Source: an uncultured Alphaproteobacteria bacterium
GTDB taxonomy: Bacteria; Pseudomonadota; Alphaproteobacteria; Rhodobacterales; Rhodobacteraceae
DNA length: 64,000 nucleotides
Assembly (NCBI GenBank): GCA_913051655.1
Contig: CAJXHI010000010.1
Coordinates: 1 to 64,000 of the forward strand
Direction: 5' to 3'
Below are positions 9,865-19,755 of the stretch, piece by piece. The translations under genes were made by a program, and so were the position numbers. The stretch's first letter is position 1; each line of letters opens with the position of its first letter. The notes under the pieces are model-generated. The model did no database searches. It saw only the letters and a program-made list of their open reading frames with translations, and was not told the DNA's origin.

Positions 9865-11235
9865 ATGGATATAAGGTTCCTTCTCAACGGAGAGGTTATC
9901 GTGCTGGATCAGATAGACCACCATGTGACCTGTATTGATTTTTTGCGTGAGACGCTTGGTCTTTGCGGAACGAAAGAAGGCTGTAACGAAGGCGATTGTG
10001 GTGCTTGTACGGTGATCGTGATTGATCAGGATACGGTGAAACCGCTAAATGCGTGTATCCTGTTTATTGCACAGATCAACGGAAAGGCCATTCGGACCGT
10101 CGAGGGTATAGGGCAAAAAGACAACCTTCATCCTGTGCAATCGGCGATGGTGGACAAACATGCAAGCCAATGTGGGTTTTGCACTCCGGGTATTGTCGTG
10201 TCGCTTGTTGCGGGACAGATCAATGAACGCAGCGATCATGATACTGTGTTGGCGGGCAATCTGTGTCGCTGCACTGGATATGCCCCAATTATAAAGGCTG
10301 CGAGTGACGCTGAAGTTCTTTCCAAGCCTAGCTGGCTGACAGAGGATCGACAAAAACTAAGATCGCTTAATGCGTCCTTTGATGGGTCTTTTCCAACGTC
10401 TGGTGATGCGCTCGCGGCGCTTCTTGTTGCAGAACCAAAGACGCAGCTGATTGCAGGTGCGACGGATGTTGGTCTCTGGGTGACAAAAGGATTAAAGGAT
10501 CTTTCTCCTGTCGTGTTTCTGGCCTTTGCCCGTGACCTTGCAAAAATCACAGAGCGTGATGATCATACAGAGATTGGGGCGATGGTCAGCATCGAAGATC
10601 TTTTTCGATGGGCAACAAAAAACAGCCCTTCCTATGCTACGTTGTTGCGTCGATACGGATCTCTTCAGGTGCGCTCGGCTGCGACATTGGGTGGCAATAT
10701 TGCAAATGGATCACCCATTGGGGATAATCCACCAGCATTGATTGCTGCAGGGACTGAGCTTTGCCTACGCAAAGGGGATCATCGTCGAAATATTCCGATT
10801 GAAGAATTTTTTATCGATTATGGGAAGCAGGATTTGCAGGCCGGAGAATTTGTCGAATGCGTACGAATTCCCAAGGAGTTGGATAGACTCAGGTGCTATA
10901 AAATTTCCAAACGCTTCGATCAGGATATTTCTGCTCTCTGTGGATGTTTCAATATTCACGTGAAGGAAGGCATTATATGTGCTGCGCGGATAGCCTTTGG
11001 TGGCATGGCGGGCATTCCGATGCGGGCTTCCCATGTTGAAGCGGCGCTTATTGGAAAGCCGTGGTTAGACACTACGATAACGAACGCGCAAGAGGCTTGG
11101 GCGCAAGATTTTACACCGCTCAGCGATGCGCGCGCCAGCGCGAACTATCGTATTAAAGCGGCTCACGGTCTTTTGCGGCGTTATTTTCATGAGCACGCCG
11201 GCTATATGACAGATGTTTTGGAGGTACAGCCTTGA
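9865..11235 (+). CDS. xdhA: Xanthine dehydrogenase small subunit (FeS/FAD)
   Basis: Carries electrons from the molybdenum subunit to NAD+ during hypoxanthine/xanthine oxidation. Two [2Fe-2S] domains are visible: the plant-type motif [11 protein letters not shown] (residues about 39-49) and the helical-domain motif QCGFCTPG with CRCTGY. The CO-dehydrogenase-type FAD domain fills residues about 175-456 ([21 protein letters not shown]). At 456 residues it is the usual bacterial XdhA size. No strong Shine-Dalgarno precedes the ATG. The stop overlaps the TTG start of xdhB by 4 bp (TTGA), so the pair is translationally coupled. Confidence 0.95.
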   Translation: MDIRFLLNGEVIVLDQIDHHVTCIDFLRETLGLCGTKEGCNEGDCGACTVIVIDQDTVKPLNACILFIAQINGKAIRTVEGIGQKDNLHPVQSAMVDKHASQCGFCTPGIVVSLVAGQINERSDHDTVLAGNLCRCTGYAPIIKAASDAEVLSKPSWLTEDRQKLRSLNASFDGSFPTSGDALAALLVAEPKTQLIAGATDVGLWVTKGLKDLSPVVFLAFARDLAKITERDDHTEIGAMVSIEDLFRWATKNSPSYATLLRRYGSLQVRSAATLGGNIANGSPIGDNPPALIAAGTELCLRKGDHRRNIPIEEFFIDYGKQDLQAGEFVECVRIPKELDRLRCYKISKRFDQDISALCGCFNIHVKEGIICAARIAFGGMAGIPMRASHVEAALIGKPWLDTTITNAQEAWAQDFTPLSDARASANYRIKAAHGLLRRYFHEHAGYMTDVLEVQP

Positions 11236-13532
11236 GCATTGGATCCTCTTTTACCCATGACAGTGCAAAATTACACGTGAGTGGACACGCGCGGTATATT
11301 GATGATATTCCATGCCCCTTCAATACATTGCACCTTGCTTTTGGTCTTTCGACTGTCGCAAAGGGTCAGATTGATCATATGGATTTGAGCGGGGTTTTAT
11401 CGTCCGAAGGGGTGGTTAAGGTGATCACTGCCCAAGATCTGCCATATGAAAATGATAGCTCTCCGGCAGCGATGGATGAACCTTTTCTCGCTGACCGAGC
11501 GGTGCATTACATTGGCCAACCAATCTTCCTTGTCGTAGCAGAAAATCATCTTCTCGCTCGACGGGCAGCGCGGAATGCTGTGATTTCCTACAAGGAAGAC
11601 ACCCCCATTCTCACAATTGAGGACGCGCTGGCAAGGGATAGTTACTTTGAAGATGGACCGCGGACCTATGAAAAAGGCGCTGCAGAGCAAGCAATCTATC
11701 ATGCGCAAATGTGCCTTGATGGGTCAATTTCCATTGGAGCACAGGAACATTTTTATCTCGAAGGCCAAGCAGCGTTTGCAGTTCCTTCAGACGATATGGA
11801 AATGGTGGTTCACAGTTCGACCCAACATCCAAGCGAAGTGCAGCATAAAGTTGCCCATGCGCTGGGCCTTGGAATGCATGAAGTTCGGGTGGAAGTCAGA
11901 CGCATGGGCGGTGGATTTGGTGGTAAGGAAAGTCAGGCTAACAGTCCTGCCATCGCCTGCGCCATTGCCGCATGGGTCACAAAGCGACCTTGTAAAATGC
12001 GCTATGATCGGGATGATGACTTCATGATCACGGGCAAGCGGCATGATTTTCGGATCGATTATTCCGTCGGATTTGATCAGAGAGGTAAAATTCAAGGGGT
12101 CAGTTTCACCCATTATGTGCGCTGTGGCTGGTCGCAGGATCTGTCGCTGCCTGTAGCGGATCGCGCAATGCTTCATTCTGACAATGCTTATCATCTGGAT
12201 CATTGTCGCATCGAAAGCCATCGCTTGCGCACAAATACCCAAAGTGCTACGGCTTTCCGTGGATTTGGTGGCCCACAGGGTATGATCGGTATTGAACGGG
12301 TGATAGATCACATCGCCCATCACCTGCGTCTCGATCCGATCACGGTGCGTAAGCGCAATTATTACAAAGACGCAGGATCAGAGACTAAGCTAGATACACA
12401 AACAACGCCATATGGGATGGAAGTCACGGATTGTGTGATCAATGCTATGACGGATGCTTTGATCGAACAAAGTGATTATTTCGCGAGACGGAAAAATATC
12501 GTTCAATGGAATAGGGAAAATATTCTTTTGAAAAAGGGTATCGCACTTACGCCGGTCAAATTTGGTATTTCCTTTACCTTGACCCACCTCAATCAGGCAG
12601 GTGCACTTGTCCATGTTTATCAGGATGGAACCGTGCGTATGAACCATGGTGGAACAGAAATGGGTCAGGGGCTGTTTCAGAAGGTATCGCAAGTCGCGGC
12701 GTTTGAATTCGGGCTGGATATGGACCGCGTTAAGATTACAGCAACGGATACTGCCAAAGTTCCTAACACCTCTGCTACAGCGGCAAGTTCAGGAAGCGAT
12801 TTGAACGGAATGGCAGTTAAATTGGCGTGTGAGGATATTCGCCTCAGGATGGCTGATTTTCTGGGGGGCTATTACCAAGTGGGCGCAAATGAGGTGGTTT
12901 TTGTGGGTAATGAGGTGCACATTGGCGGGCACGTTTTGTCTTTTTCTCAGGCGGCAAAGCTTTGTTATGAACACCGCATCAGCCTATCTTCGACAGGATA
13001 TTACAAAACCCCCGAAATTACTTGGGATCGGATCAAAGGTCAGGGACGCCCGTTTTATTATTTCGCCTATGGGGTCGCGGTAAGCGAAGTTGTTTTGGAC
13101 GTACTTACGGGTGAAAATCGAATGCTACGGACAGATATTATTCATGATGTAGGTCAAAGCCTGAACCCCGCGCTGGACATTGGACAGATCGAAGGAGGCT
13201 TTATTCAAGGGGCGGGTTGGCTGACAACCGAAGAACTTGTTTGGAACGATCAAGGGCGGTTAATGACACACGCACCTTCGACGTACAAAATTCCTGTGGC
13301 TTCTGATCGTCCTGGAATTTTCAATGTGTCCCTCTGGACTAATGAAAACCGTGCAGCGACAATTTACCGATCAAAGGCCGTAGGTGAACCACCCTTTATG
13401 CACGGGATGTCAACGTTTTTTGCACTTTGTGATGCCGTAGCATTTTGCGCCGTGCAATATCCGATGTTGGATGCGCCGGCTACCCATGAACGACTTTTTT
13501 GGGCCTGTGAAAGAGCAGCAGATGGCCATTGA
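11232..13532 (+). CDS. xdhB: Xanthine dehydrogenase molybdopterin subunit
   Basis: Large catalytic subunit that hydroxylates hypoxanthine to xanthine to urate at a molybdenum centre. Family motifs are GGFGGKESQ (cofactor loop), FRGFGGPQG, and near the C-terminus [11 protein letters not shown], which holds the active-site Glu. Length 766 is normal for XdhB. It starts at a TTG that overlaps the xdhA stop, and its end overlaps xdhC by 11 bp if xdhC starts at 13522. The following genes suggest a broad purine-catabolic operon. Confidence 0.95.
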   Translation: MSIGSSFTHDSAKLHVSGHARYIDDIPCPFNTLHLAFGLSTVAKGQIDHMDLSGVLSSEGVVKVITAQDLPYENDSSPAAMDEPFLADRAVHYIGQPIFLVVAENHLLARRAARNAVISYKEDTPILTIEDALARDSYFEDGPRTYEKGAAEQAIYHAQMCLDGSISIGAQEHFYLEGQAAFAVPSDDMEMVVHSSTQHPSEVQHKVAHALGLGMHEVRVEVRRMGGGFGGKESQANSPAIACAIAAWVTKRPCKMRYDRDDDFMITGKRHDFRIDYSVGFDQRGKIQGVSFTHYVRCGWSQDLSLPVADRAMLHSDNAYHLDHCRIESHRLRTNTQSATAFRGFGGPQGMIGIERVIDHIAHHLRLDPITVRKRNYYKDAGSETKLDTQTTPYGMEVTDCVINAMTDALIEQSDYFARRKNIVQWNRENILLKKGIALTPVKFGISFTLTHLNQAGALVHVYQDGTVRMNHGGTEMGQGLFQKVSQVAAFEFGLDMDRVKITATDTAKVPNTSATAASSGSDLNGMAVKLACEDIRLRMADFLGGYYQVGANEVVFVGNEVHIGGHVLSFSQAAKLCYEHRISLSSTGYYKTPEITWDRIKGQGRPFYYFAYGVAVSEVVLDVLTGENRMLRTDIIHDVGQSLNPALDIGQIEGGFIQGAGWLTTEELVWNDQGRLMTHAPSTYKIPVASDRPGIFNVSLWTNENRAATIYRSKAVGEPPFMHGMSTFFALCDAVAFCAVQYPMLDAPATHERLFWACERAADGH

Positions 13533-14502
13533 CCTTTTGGAGCTTCAAAAGCAAGTGATGCAATATGGCTCTGTGGTACGTATTGTTATCACTGATATTA
13601 AAGGATCTACACCGCGTGACGTCGGGACGTCGATGCTAGTCTGGGCCACGGCAGAAAGTGGGACCATCGGTGGAGGCGCTTTGGAATATCAGGCGATAGA
13701 GACTGCCCGCGATGCGTTGAAAACGAAAACAGGCTGGACAGCATCCCACCTGCTTGGGCCTGACCTTGGACAATGTTGTGGCGGCTTTGTAAAGATCGCT
13801 GGAGAGTATTTTGATGATACAAATCTTCCGAGTGAAAAAGAGGACTATTATCTGCGCGCCTTGCCAACCAGAGGGGTTCAAAAGGGTACAGATGAAATAC
13901 CCCTCTCGTTGTACCGGCGTTTGTCTGCGCTGCGCAAAGAAGGGACTGTGTCAGAGCCGATTTTGGTCGAAAATTGGTTTTTAGAACCACTGGCAGGCAT
14001 CACGAAAGATCTTTGGGTTTGGGGTGCGGGCCACGTTGGTCGTGCACTTGTGGATGTATTTTCCAAATTACCAGATTTGAGTATTACTTGGATTGACACG
14101 GCAGCAGATAGGTTTCCCGAAGACCCGAACGAGTCTGTCCAAATCCTCTATTCAGATCAGCCGCAACAATTTGTCAAACATGCATCAAAAGATGCGCATC
14201 ATCTTGTGCTGACGTATTCCCACGCGATGGACTTGGATCTCTGCAACGCGCTACTCACTCACAGATTTGGTTCTGCTGGGCTTATCGGGTCTAAAACCAA
14301 ATGGGCGCGCTTTAGAAAAAGACTTAGGTCGATGGGTCATCCTGAGGTTCTGATAAACAGAATTACCTGTCCAATTGGACAGCCGGAGTTCGGCAAACAT
14401 CCTTATCAGATCGCAATCAGTGTTGCCAGTGAGTTTTTGATGAGTGATATCGCATCCGATAGACAAACAAAGAGCTTTCTCAATGTATCTGGCAGTCGAT
14501 GA
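13522..14502 (+). CDS. xdhC: Xanthine dehydrogenase accessory protein XdhC
   Basis: Binds and sulfurates the molybdenum cofactor and inserts it into XdhB. The N-terminal CoxI-type domain has GSTPRDVG, TIGGGALE and GQCCGG; the C-terminal Rossmann-like domain has WVWGAGHVGRAL and GLIGSKTKWARF. I start it at the ATG at 13522 (MAIDLLELQ), where similarity begins, rather than at an upstream start at 13471 buried in xdhB. It is about 326 residues, normal for the family. The stop overlaps the next small gene (ATGATGG). Confidence 0.92.
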   Translation: MAIDLLELQKQVMQYGSVVRIVITDIKGSTPRDVGTSMLVWATAESGTIGGGALEYQAIETARDALKTKTGWTASHLLGPDLGQCCGGFVKIAGEYFDDTNLPSEKEDYYLRALPTRGVQKGTDEIPLSLYRRLSALRKEGTVSEPILVENWFLEPLAGITKDLWVWGAGHVGRALVDVFSKLPDLSITWIDTAADRFPEDPNESVQILYSDQPQQFVKHASKDAHHLVLTYSHAMDLDLCNALLTHRFGSAGLIGSKTKWARFRKRLRSMGHPEVLINRITCPIGQPEFGKHPYQIAISVASEFLMSDIASDRQTKSFLNVSGSR

Positions 14503-14789
14503 TGGAGCCTGTAAGCAAGAATCTGGAAATGGCCACAAAACAGATTAAAATAACTGGTCGTTTTGATGACATTGCCTTTCGCGATTGGATTTTTCATCGT
14601 TCCGCTGTTTTGGGATTGGATATTTCTTCCCTGACTTACGGGCAAAGCTCTATTATTTTTTCTGCATCGGGTCACTCGGTTCTGTTGGATGCTATGGAAA
14701 TTGCCTGTAGCCTCGGACCGTCAGATGCAATGGTTGAAAAAATTCAAGCTACCGATTTGGAACTGGAACAGATAACACACAATGATTGA
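14499..14789 (+). CDS. Acylphosphatase-like small protein
   Basis: Residues about 15-80 match the acylphosphatase fold: an ITGRF start strand, the phosphate-loop position with AFRDW supplying the conserved Arg, LGL after the first helix, then a second strand-helix unit ending LGPSDAMVEKI. The catalytic Asn expected soon after LGL is not visible (SSLTYGQSS there), so acylphosphatase activity is doubtful. It overlaps the xdhC stop and is probably cotranscribed with xdhABC. A shorter form from the ATG at 14529 is possible. Its role in purine metabolism is unknown. Confidence 0.6.
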   Translation: MMEPVSKNLEMATKQIKITGRFDDIAFRDWIFHRSAVLGLDISSLTYGQSSIIFSASGHSVLLDAMEIACSLGPSDAMVEKIQATDLELEQITHND

Positions 14790-14928
14790 AGATTTGGAAA
14801 TCGTTGCTCGACGCTGTAAGAAATAGCAATATATTTCTGGACACATGCCGGATTCTGTGTCTCAATCAGTTGCATTAATCGAAGGGTAGGATCTTACTAT
14901 TGATGTAAATCTCAACGCCTTCACAGCT

Positions 14929-15621
14929 TTGGTATTATGTATGGCGTGTACAGGTGTTGGTTTCAGCAAAAATTTGTCAAATGCACGTGTCATGCGTGCA
15001 TTTGTAAATGGCAAAGATGTCGTTATCTGGCGGAGCCGTTCCGGAAAATTGTCTGCTTGGGAAAATCGTTGCCCACATCGCGGTATGCGATTGTCTTATG
15101 GATTTGTTCGTGGAGAAGCGCTCGCCTGCATGTATCATGGTTGGCATTACGGTGTAGATGGCAAATGCAAATACATCCCCGCACATCCTAACCTTGAACC
15201 GCCCAAAACAATTCAAATACAAAGGTATTCTTCCTGTGAAAAAGATGGGGTGATATGGGTCTCTGAAGGGATTGAGGCGAATACTCCTGAGATCCCGGCA
15301 GGGCTTTTCCCAATACGGTCGATGGAGCTTCATTGTTCCGCTGATGTTTTGAAAAATACGCTCTGTGGCTTAACAAGTGCGTCTTTAGAGAATGATCAAC
15401 CTGTTTTTCATGTGACGGATGAGCAAGAAGATGTGATGTACATTGACATTCCAAAACGGAAATTTGCGCTCTGTTTCATTTTACAAAACTTCCCACATTC
15501 AAGATGTTTTATTCATGTACTCTCCGAACGGGAGTGTGCCCCACGAGATAAAAAATGGATTTCACGGGTTTTGGAACGCCTTCGCAGAATTGCAGAAAAC
15601 CGAACTGGTGAAGCAACATGA
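14929..15621 (+). CDS. Rieske [2Fe-2S] protein, cluster-bearing half of a split oxygenase
   Basis: An electron-transfer or regulatory partner of a ring-hydroxylating oxygenase. The Rieske ligands are C48-x-H50 (NRCPHRG) and C67-x2-H70 (CMYHGWHYG). The rest, residues about 110-230, resembles a shortened oxygenase tail but has no D-x2-H-x4-H iron site. It overlaps the next gene by 4 bp (ATGA), and that gene encodes the complementary half: an iron site but no Rieske cluster. The start is uncertain: TTG 14929 gives 230 residues, ATG 14941 gives 226, and the N-terminus aligns poorly with relatives I recall. It sits in a purine gene cluster, which suggests a purine substrate. Confidence 0.75.
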   Translation: MVLCMACTGVGFSKNLSNARVMRAFVNGKDVVIWRSRSGKLSAWENRCPHRGMRLSYGFVRGEALACMYHGWHYGVDGKCKYIPAHPNLEPPKTIQIQRYSSCEKDGVIWVSEGIEANTPEIPAGLFPIRSMELHCSADVLKNTLCGLTSASLENDQPVFHVTDEQEDVMYIDIPKRKFALCFILQNFPHSRCFIHVLSERECAPRDKKWISRVLERLRRIAENRTGEAT

Positions 15622-16484
15622 TGAATCCCGTCGAGCGCGCTAAGCAGGATTGGTATCCAATAGGGATCGTCAGCGATCCGAGACGTCCCAAGCGGTACGC
15701 TACCCGAGTATTGGGAAAAGATATTGTTCTTGAAACAAAAGAAGAGGGATCGCTCTCGGTATCCTGCGGAGATGAATCATGGGAAATCACTGAGGCCTAT
15801 GATCACATTTGGACAAGCCCCTCTCAAAACCCAAAGCCTCTGTTCAGTATTCCAGAGGAGAATGAGCGCGACAGGCGATTTGTGCCCTGTGGCGTTGTTC
15901 ACGTTAGATGCTCACCGCTTCGCGCCGTAGAGAATTTCTTGGACATCGCACATTTCCCGTTCGTTCACACTGATGTTCTAGGGTCTGAACCTCACACCGA
16001 AGTTGCCCCTTACAAGGTCAATATTGATGAAACAAAAGATGAAGTAATTGCGACAAAGGTAAAATTCTTTCAGCCGCAAGCTGCGAAATCAGCCAATGAA
16101 GGCATTGTTACTGAATATATTTACCGCGTCCCTGCGCCAATGACGGCAATCTTATACAAAACCTGTCCGAACAGAGACGATGTTCTTGATATTATTTCCC
16201 TGTTCGTTCAGCCAATAGACGAAGACAATTGCGCTGTTTGGCCTTGGATGGCGCTTTATGACGACGAAAGCTCAATGGCCGATATGGTAGAATTCCAGCA
16301 GCTGATTTTTCTTCAGGATCGTAATATCTTGGAAAATCAAATTCCCAAACGCTTGCCAATTGATCCGAAAATGGAAATTCCGACGCGCGCTGACTTGACT
16401 TCGGTTGCCTATCGTCGCTGGCTTAAAAAAAGTGGTGCACTTTATGGAGCATTGATACAACCAGCCGAGCAAAGCGCAGAGTGA
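15618..16484 (+). CDS. Rieske-less ring-hydroxylating oxygenase catalytic subunit (NdmC-like)
   Basis: A mononuclear iron oxygenase of the Rieske family that has lost its Rieske cluster. Residues 10-80 keep the outline of a Rieske domain (DWYPIG, LGKDIVLE, YDHIWTS) but not the C-x-H and C-x2-H loops. The iron site is D109-x2-H112-x4-H117 (NFLDIAHFPFVH), with D234 (FLQDRNILENQ) a likely third ligand. Its 288 residues resemble NdmC, the Rieske-less catalytic subunit of P. putida methylxanthine N7-demethylase, in size and plan. It lies directly between the Rieske protein and a GST-like gene, with 4-bp overlaps on both sides. Substrate is inferred to be a purine. Confidence 0.78.
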   Translation: MMNPVERAKQDWYPIGIVSDPRRPKRYATRVLGKDIVLETKEEGSLSVSCGDESWEITEAYDHIWTSPSQNPKPLFSIPEENERDRRFVPCGVVHVRCSPLRAVENFLDIAHFPFVHTDVLGSEPHTEVAPYKVNIDETKDEVIATKVKFFQPQAAKSANEGIVTEYIYRVPAPMTAILYKTCPNRDDVLDIISLFVQPIDEDNCAVWPWMALYDDESSMADMVEFQQLIFLQDRNILENQIPKRLPIDPKMEIPTRADLTSVAYRRWLKKSGALYGALIQPAEQSAE

Positions 16485-17188
16485 CACGAATGGAATTTAC
16501 GCTTTATGATTACGCCCTTTCTGGAAATTGTTATAAAGTAAGGCTTTTTGCCAGCATCCTTGGTGTCAATTACGAAAAAATATCTGTGGAGTTCCATCCC
16601 GCGGCGGAACATAAGTCCGAAACGATGCTCCAGATTTCCCCAGCGGGAACTTTGCCGATTCTCACAGTGGGTGAAATGGTACTGTCTGAAACGCAGGCAA
16701 TGTTGTTTTGGATGGCAAAAACTTATGACCGTTCTGGGGCTTGGTGGCCAAATAACTATGATCCAATGGCGCAAGCGATGGTTTTGCAGTGGTTGGGGTT
16801 TTCAGGGGATTTAACCGCTACGATTGGGCAAGCCAGATTGAATTCATTGTTTCAAACACCAATCGATAGGGCCAAAGTTGTCAAATGCTCTGTTACTGCA
16901 CTTAGACGTTTGGAGGCGCATCTGACGGAGCAGTCGTTCGAACAGAAGAAATTCATTACAGGCGTATTCCCGACGATCGCGGATTTGGCATGTTTCCCCT
17001 ATGTTGCCCTTAGCGGGGATGTGGGTACTGATCCTGGTTTGGAGCACGACAGTTATCCTGCGATCAGAAATTGGATATACGAAATTAAATCTTTGCCGGG
17101 ATTCATTCCAATGCCAGGCATATTTGAAATGCATCAATTGAAAGATCATGAAGCGGATCCCACTATTAGACAGGTGCCGGAAGGATAA
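16481..17188 (+). CDS. Glutathione S-transferase family protein (possible NdmE-like subunit)
   Basis: The N-terminal thioredoxin-like GST domain spans residues about 3-85 (YDYALSGNCYKVRLFA, PAGTLPIL, LSETQAMLFW) and is followed by a helical C-terminal domain with the N-capping motif IADLACFPYV. The GTG start overlaps the oxygenase stop (GTGA); an ATG lies at 16490. In P. putida CBB5 a GST homologue, NdmE, is a structural subunit of the Rieske-less oxygenase NdmC, so this gene may have the same role rather than being a detoxifying transferase. That is inference from gene order. Confidence 0.82.
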   Translation: MTRMEFTLYDYALSGNCYKVRLFASILGVNYEKISVEFHPAAEHKSETMLQISPAGTLPILTVGEMVLSETQAMLFWMAKTYDRSGAWWPNNYDPMAQAMVLQWLGFSGDLTATIGQARLNSLFQTPIDRAKVVKCSVTALRRLEAHLTEQSFEQKKFITGVFPTIADLACFPYVALSGDVGTDPGLEHDSYPAIRNWIYEIKSLPGFIPMPGIFEMHQLKDHEADPTIRQVPEG

Positions 17189-17193
17189 AGAAT

Positions 17194-18576
17194 ATGGGTT
17201 ATATTCTTTTCAAATCGTGCGATGCCATCGTTACATGTGATGAAACATGTCCCATCCATCGCAATGCTGATTTGTTAATCAATGGTGCAAAAGTGGAAAA
17301 AATCGGGACTGGATTTGTCTTTGATGACCTTCCTGCTGATACAGAGATCATAGACGGAGCAGGTCTCTTTTTATACCCAGGTCTCGTGAATACCCACCAC
17401 CATTTTTTCCAGTGTTTTGTTAGGAATAATGCGCATCTGGATTGGACAAAATATTCTGTGATCGAATGGCTTAGTCTTATCTATCCAATTTTTTCACGGC
17501 TGGATGAGCCATGTTTTTATCACACTTCTGTTGTGGCAATTGCAGAATTGATCAAACATGGGTGCACAACGGCTTTTGACCACCAATATAATTTTCCAAG
17601 ACATGCTGGAAAATTTTTGGTTGATCGCCAATTTGAAGCAGCCGAGCTTTTAGGGATACGATTCCATGCGGGTCGTGGTGGTAACACCCTGCCAAACTCT
17701 GAAGGCAGCACAATTCCGGACGAAATGCTGGAAACCACTGACGAGTTTATATCTGATTGTGAGAGGCTTATCGACACTTTCCATGACGCAGAGAAATATT
17801 CTATGAAGCAGGTGGTTATCGCACCATGTCAGCCGGTAAATTCCTATGAGGCGACATTCAAAGAATCGATCAATCTGGCGCGGGATAAAAAAGTTTTCTT
17901 GCACACTCATGTTGGCGAAGGCGAAAGCGAAGTCATGCATCAGCGCACAGGACTTCGGACCGTTGATTGGTGTGAACAGATCGGATTTCTGGGAGAAGAT
18001 GTGTGGTTTGCCCATTGTTGGGAATTAGATGGTCGCGAAATAAGTAAGTTGGCCAACACGAATACTGGTGTGTCTCATTGTCCGGAACCTGTGTATTTGG
18101 TTGGGGAGCAAGTGACACCTCTCTCAGAAATGGCGGCCAAAGATATTCGCATCAGCCTTGGTGCTGATGGGGCGGCGTCCAATGATAACTCGAATTTAAT
18201 GCACTGTATCCATAGCGCCTACATGCTTCAGGCACTTGTTTCCCGCACGACGAAGTTTTCGGTGCCTGAGCCAAAGGAATTTTTGAATTTTGCGACGCGT
18301 GGCGGTGCTGATTGTTTAGGCAGATCTGACATCGGATGCCTAAGAGAAGGCATGGCAGCAGATTTATTTGCACTTAACACCAATAAATTGGATTATGTTG
18401 GTGCAAAGCATGATCCGGCAAGTTTAATCCCGAAAATGGGCGTCAGTGAATATGTCGATTTGACAATGATAAATGGAAAATTTGTCTGGAGAAATGGTGA
18501 GTTGGTTGGATTGGATGAAGAAAAGCTAACTTTTGATGCGGCGACTCACTTAAATCGCGTTGTTTATGAAATCTAA
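17194..18576 (+). CDS. 8-oxoguanine deaminase-like amidohydrolase
   Basis: A metal-dependent deaminase of the TrzN/AtzA/guanine-deaminase amidohydrolase group, probably turning 8-oxoguanine or a similar aminopurine into the oxo form. Metal ligands are NTHHHFFQ (H-x-H), HTHVGE, AHCWELD and the Asp of LGADGAASND. At 460 residues it is the normal size for the 8-oxoguanine deaminase group. It starts 5 nt after the GST gene and is followed by the importer genes. The placement between xanthine dehydrogenase and a purine-type importer supports a purine substrate; an s-triazine or pterin substrate cannot be excluded. Confidence 0.82.
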   Translation: MGYILFKSCDAIVTCDETCPIHRNADLLINGAKVEKIGTGFVFDDLPADTEIIDGAGLFLYPGLVNTHHHFFQCFVRNNAHLDWTKYSVIEWLSLIYPIFSRLDEPCFYHTSVVAIAELIKHGCTTAFDHQYNFPRHAGKFLVDRQFEAAELLGIRFHAGRGGNTLPNSEGSTIPDEMLETTDEFISDCERLIDTFHDAEKYSMKQVVIAPCQPVNSYEATFKESINLARDKKVFLHTHVGEGESEVMHQRTGLRTVDWCEQIGFLGEDVWFAHCWELDGREISKLANTNTGVSHCPEPVYLVGEQVTPLSEMAAKDIRISLGADGAASNDNSNLMHCIHSAYMLQALVSRTTKFSVPEPKEFLNFATRGGADCLGRSDIGCLREGMAADLFALNTNKLDYVGAKHDPASLIPKMGVSEYVDLTMINGKFVWRNGELVGLDEEKLTFDAATHLNRVVYEI

Positions 18577-18597
18577 CCACAACAAGGAGAGAAGAAA

Positions 18598-19686
18598 ATG
18601 AAATCTCACTTAACAAAAATTCGGAATACAGCAGCCGCTGCTTTGTTTTCCGTCGGTGCTGTTTGTGCCGCCGCAAGTGCCGAGACATTGAATATTGGGG
18701 TGTTGTTACCATCGCCTATTGCTGATGTGGGATGGTCACACGCTCTCGTCGAAGGGTTTAACGGAGTCAAAGAAAAATACGGCGATAATGTTAAATTCAA
18801 TATCGTCGAGAATATTCAAGAGGGTCCAGATGCCGATAGGATCATGAACAAAATGGTCGGTGATGGGAATAAGTTCATTCTTCTCGGGTCGTTTGGCTAC
18901 ATGAATAGCGGCTTGAAATTGGCAAAGCGTAACCCTGATGTAACGTTTGTCCACGCTTCGGGGTATAAAACCGCCAAAAACTTTTCGCCATTCACCGCGA
19001 AATATTTTGAAGGGTCCTATTTAATGGGAATGGCTGCGGCCGAACTGACGAAATCGAAAAAACTTGGAGTGGTCGGCGCCTATGCTATCCCTGAACTGAT
19101 TTCTACAATCAACGGATTTACCTTAGGCGCACGTTCCATTGATCCGGAAATTACGGTCGACATCATCTGGCTGAATTCTTGGTTTGATCCCGCGAAAGCG
19201 CAAGCGTCCGCAAAAGCGCTTATCGCAAATGGTGCCGATGTGCTTTTTTCAAACTCTCAGGATACGCCGTCTGTGGTTTCTGTTGGTGAAGAGGAGGGCG
19301 CTTATGTCTTTAATTTGAACGGTTCGATGAAGGCCTATGCCCCAACGAAATACCTCGGCGTGGTGACAACAGATTGGTCACCATTCTTCACAGCGTCTGT
19401 TGATGGCCATTTGAATGGAACATTCGAAGGTCGCAATGAGTGGTTGGGCGTTGATGCAGACGTGGTTGTCGCCGAAGAATGGAGTGCAGATATTAGCGCA
19501 GAAATGATGTCAAAAATTAAGGCAGTCGAGGCAGAGATTGCATCTGGTGCACGCCATGTTTATGCCGGTCCAATTCTTAACCAAGACGGTGAACAGATGG
19601 TTGCCGCTGGCGAACGACTGGATGATGGAGGCATTCTTGGCATCAACTGGCATGTCCAAGGTATCAATACACCACTGCCAAAATGA
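18598..19686 (+). CDS. BMP-family ABC transporter substrate-binding protein
   Basis: Periplasmic binding protein of a purine/nucleoside-type importer (PnrA/BmpA family). An Sec signal peptide covers about residues 1-30 (KIRN, a hydrophobic core, cleavage near AAASA|ETLN). The mature part begins with LNIGVLLPSPIADVGW, typical of the family. A good AAGGAGAG site precedes the ATG. It heads the transporter block, and a stem-loop separates it from the ATPase gene, as is common where the binding protein must be made in excess. Confidence 0.9.
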   Translation: MKSHLTKIRNTAAAALFSVGAVCAAASAETLNIGVLLPSPIADVGWSHALVEGFNGVKEKYGDNVKFNIVENIQEGPDADRIMNKMVGDGNKFILLGSFGYMNSGLKLAKRNPDVTFVHASGYKTAKNFSPFTAKYFEGSYLMGMAAAELTKSKKLGVVGAYAIPELISTINGFTLGARSIDPEITVDIIWLNSWFDPAKAQASAKALIANGADVLFSNSQDTPSVVSVGEEEGAYVFNLNGSMKAYAPTKYLGVVTTDWSPFFTASVDGHLNGTFEGRNEWLGVDADVVVAEEWSADISAEMMSKIKAVEAEIASGARHVYAGPILNQDGEQMVAAGERLDDGGILGINWHVQGINTPLPK

Positions 19687-19694
19687 TACTTTCA

Positions 19695-19724
19695 TGTGTC
19701 CCAGCATATTTTTTCTGGGACACA
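19695..19724 (+). terminator. Perfect stem-loop between binding-protein and ATPase genes
   Basis: TGTGTCCCAG at 19695-19704 pairs perfectly with CTGGGACACA at 19715-19724 around a 10-nt T-rich loop. There is no T-tract after it, so it is more likely a partial attenuator or an mRNA 3'-end stabiliser for the binding-protein message than a full terminator. Confidence 0.6.
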
Positions 19725-19755
19725 GATCCATCTAAAATTCTGACAAAGCGACGAC

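Noticed and set aside
14840-14861. Short hairpin GACACA / TGTGTC before the Rieske gene
   Set aside because: Only 6 bp of stem and no T-tract; could be chance.
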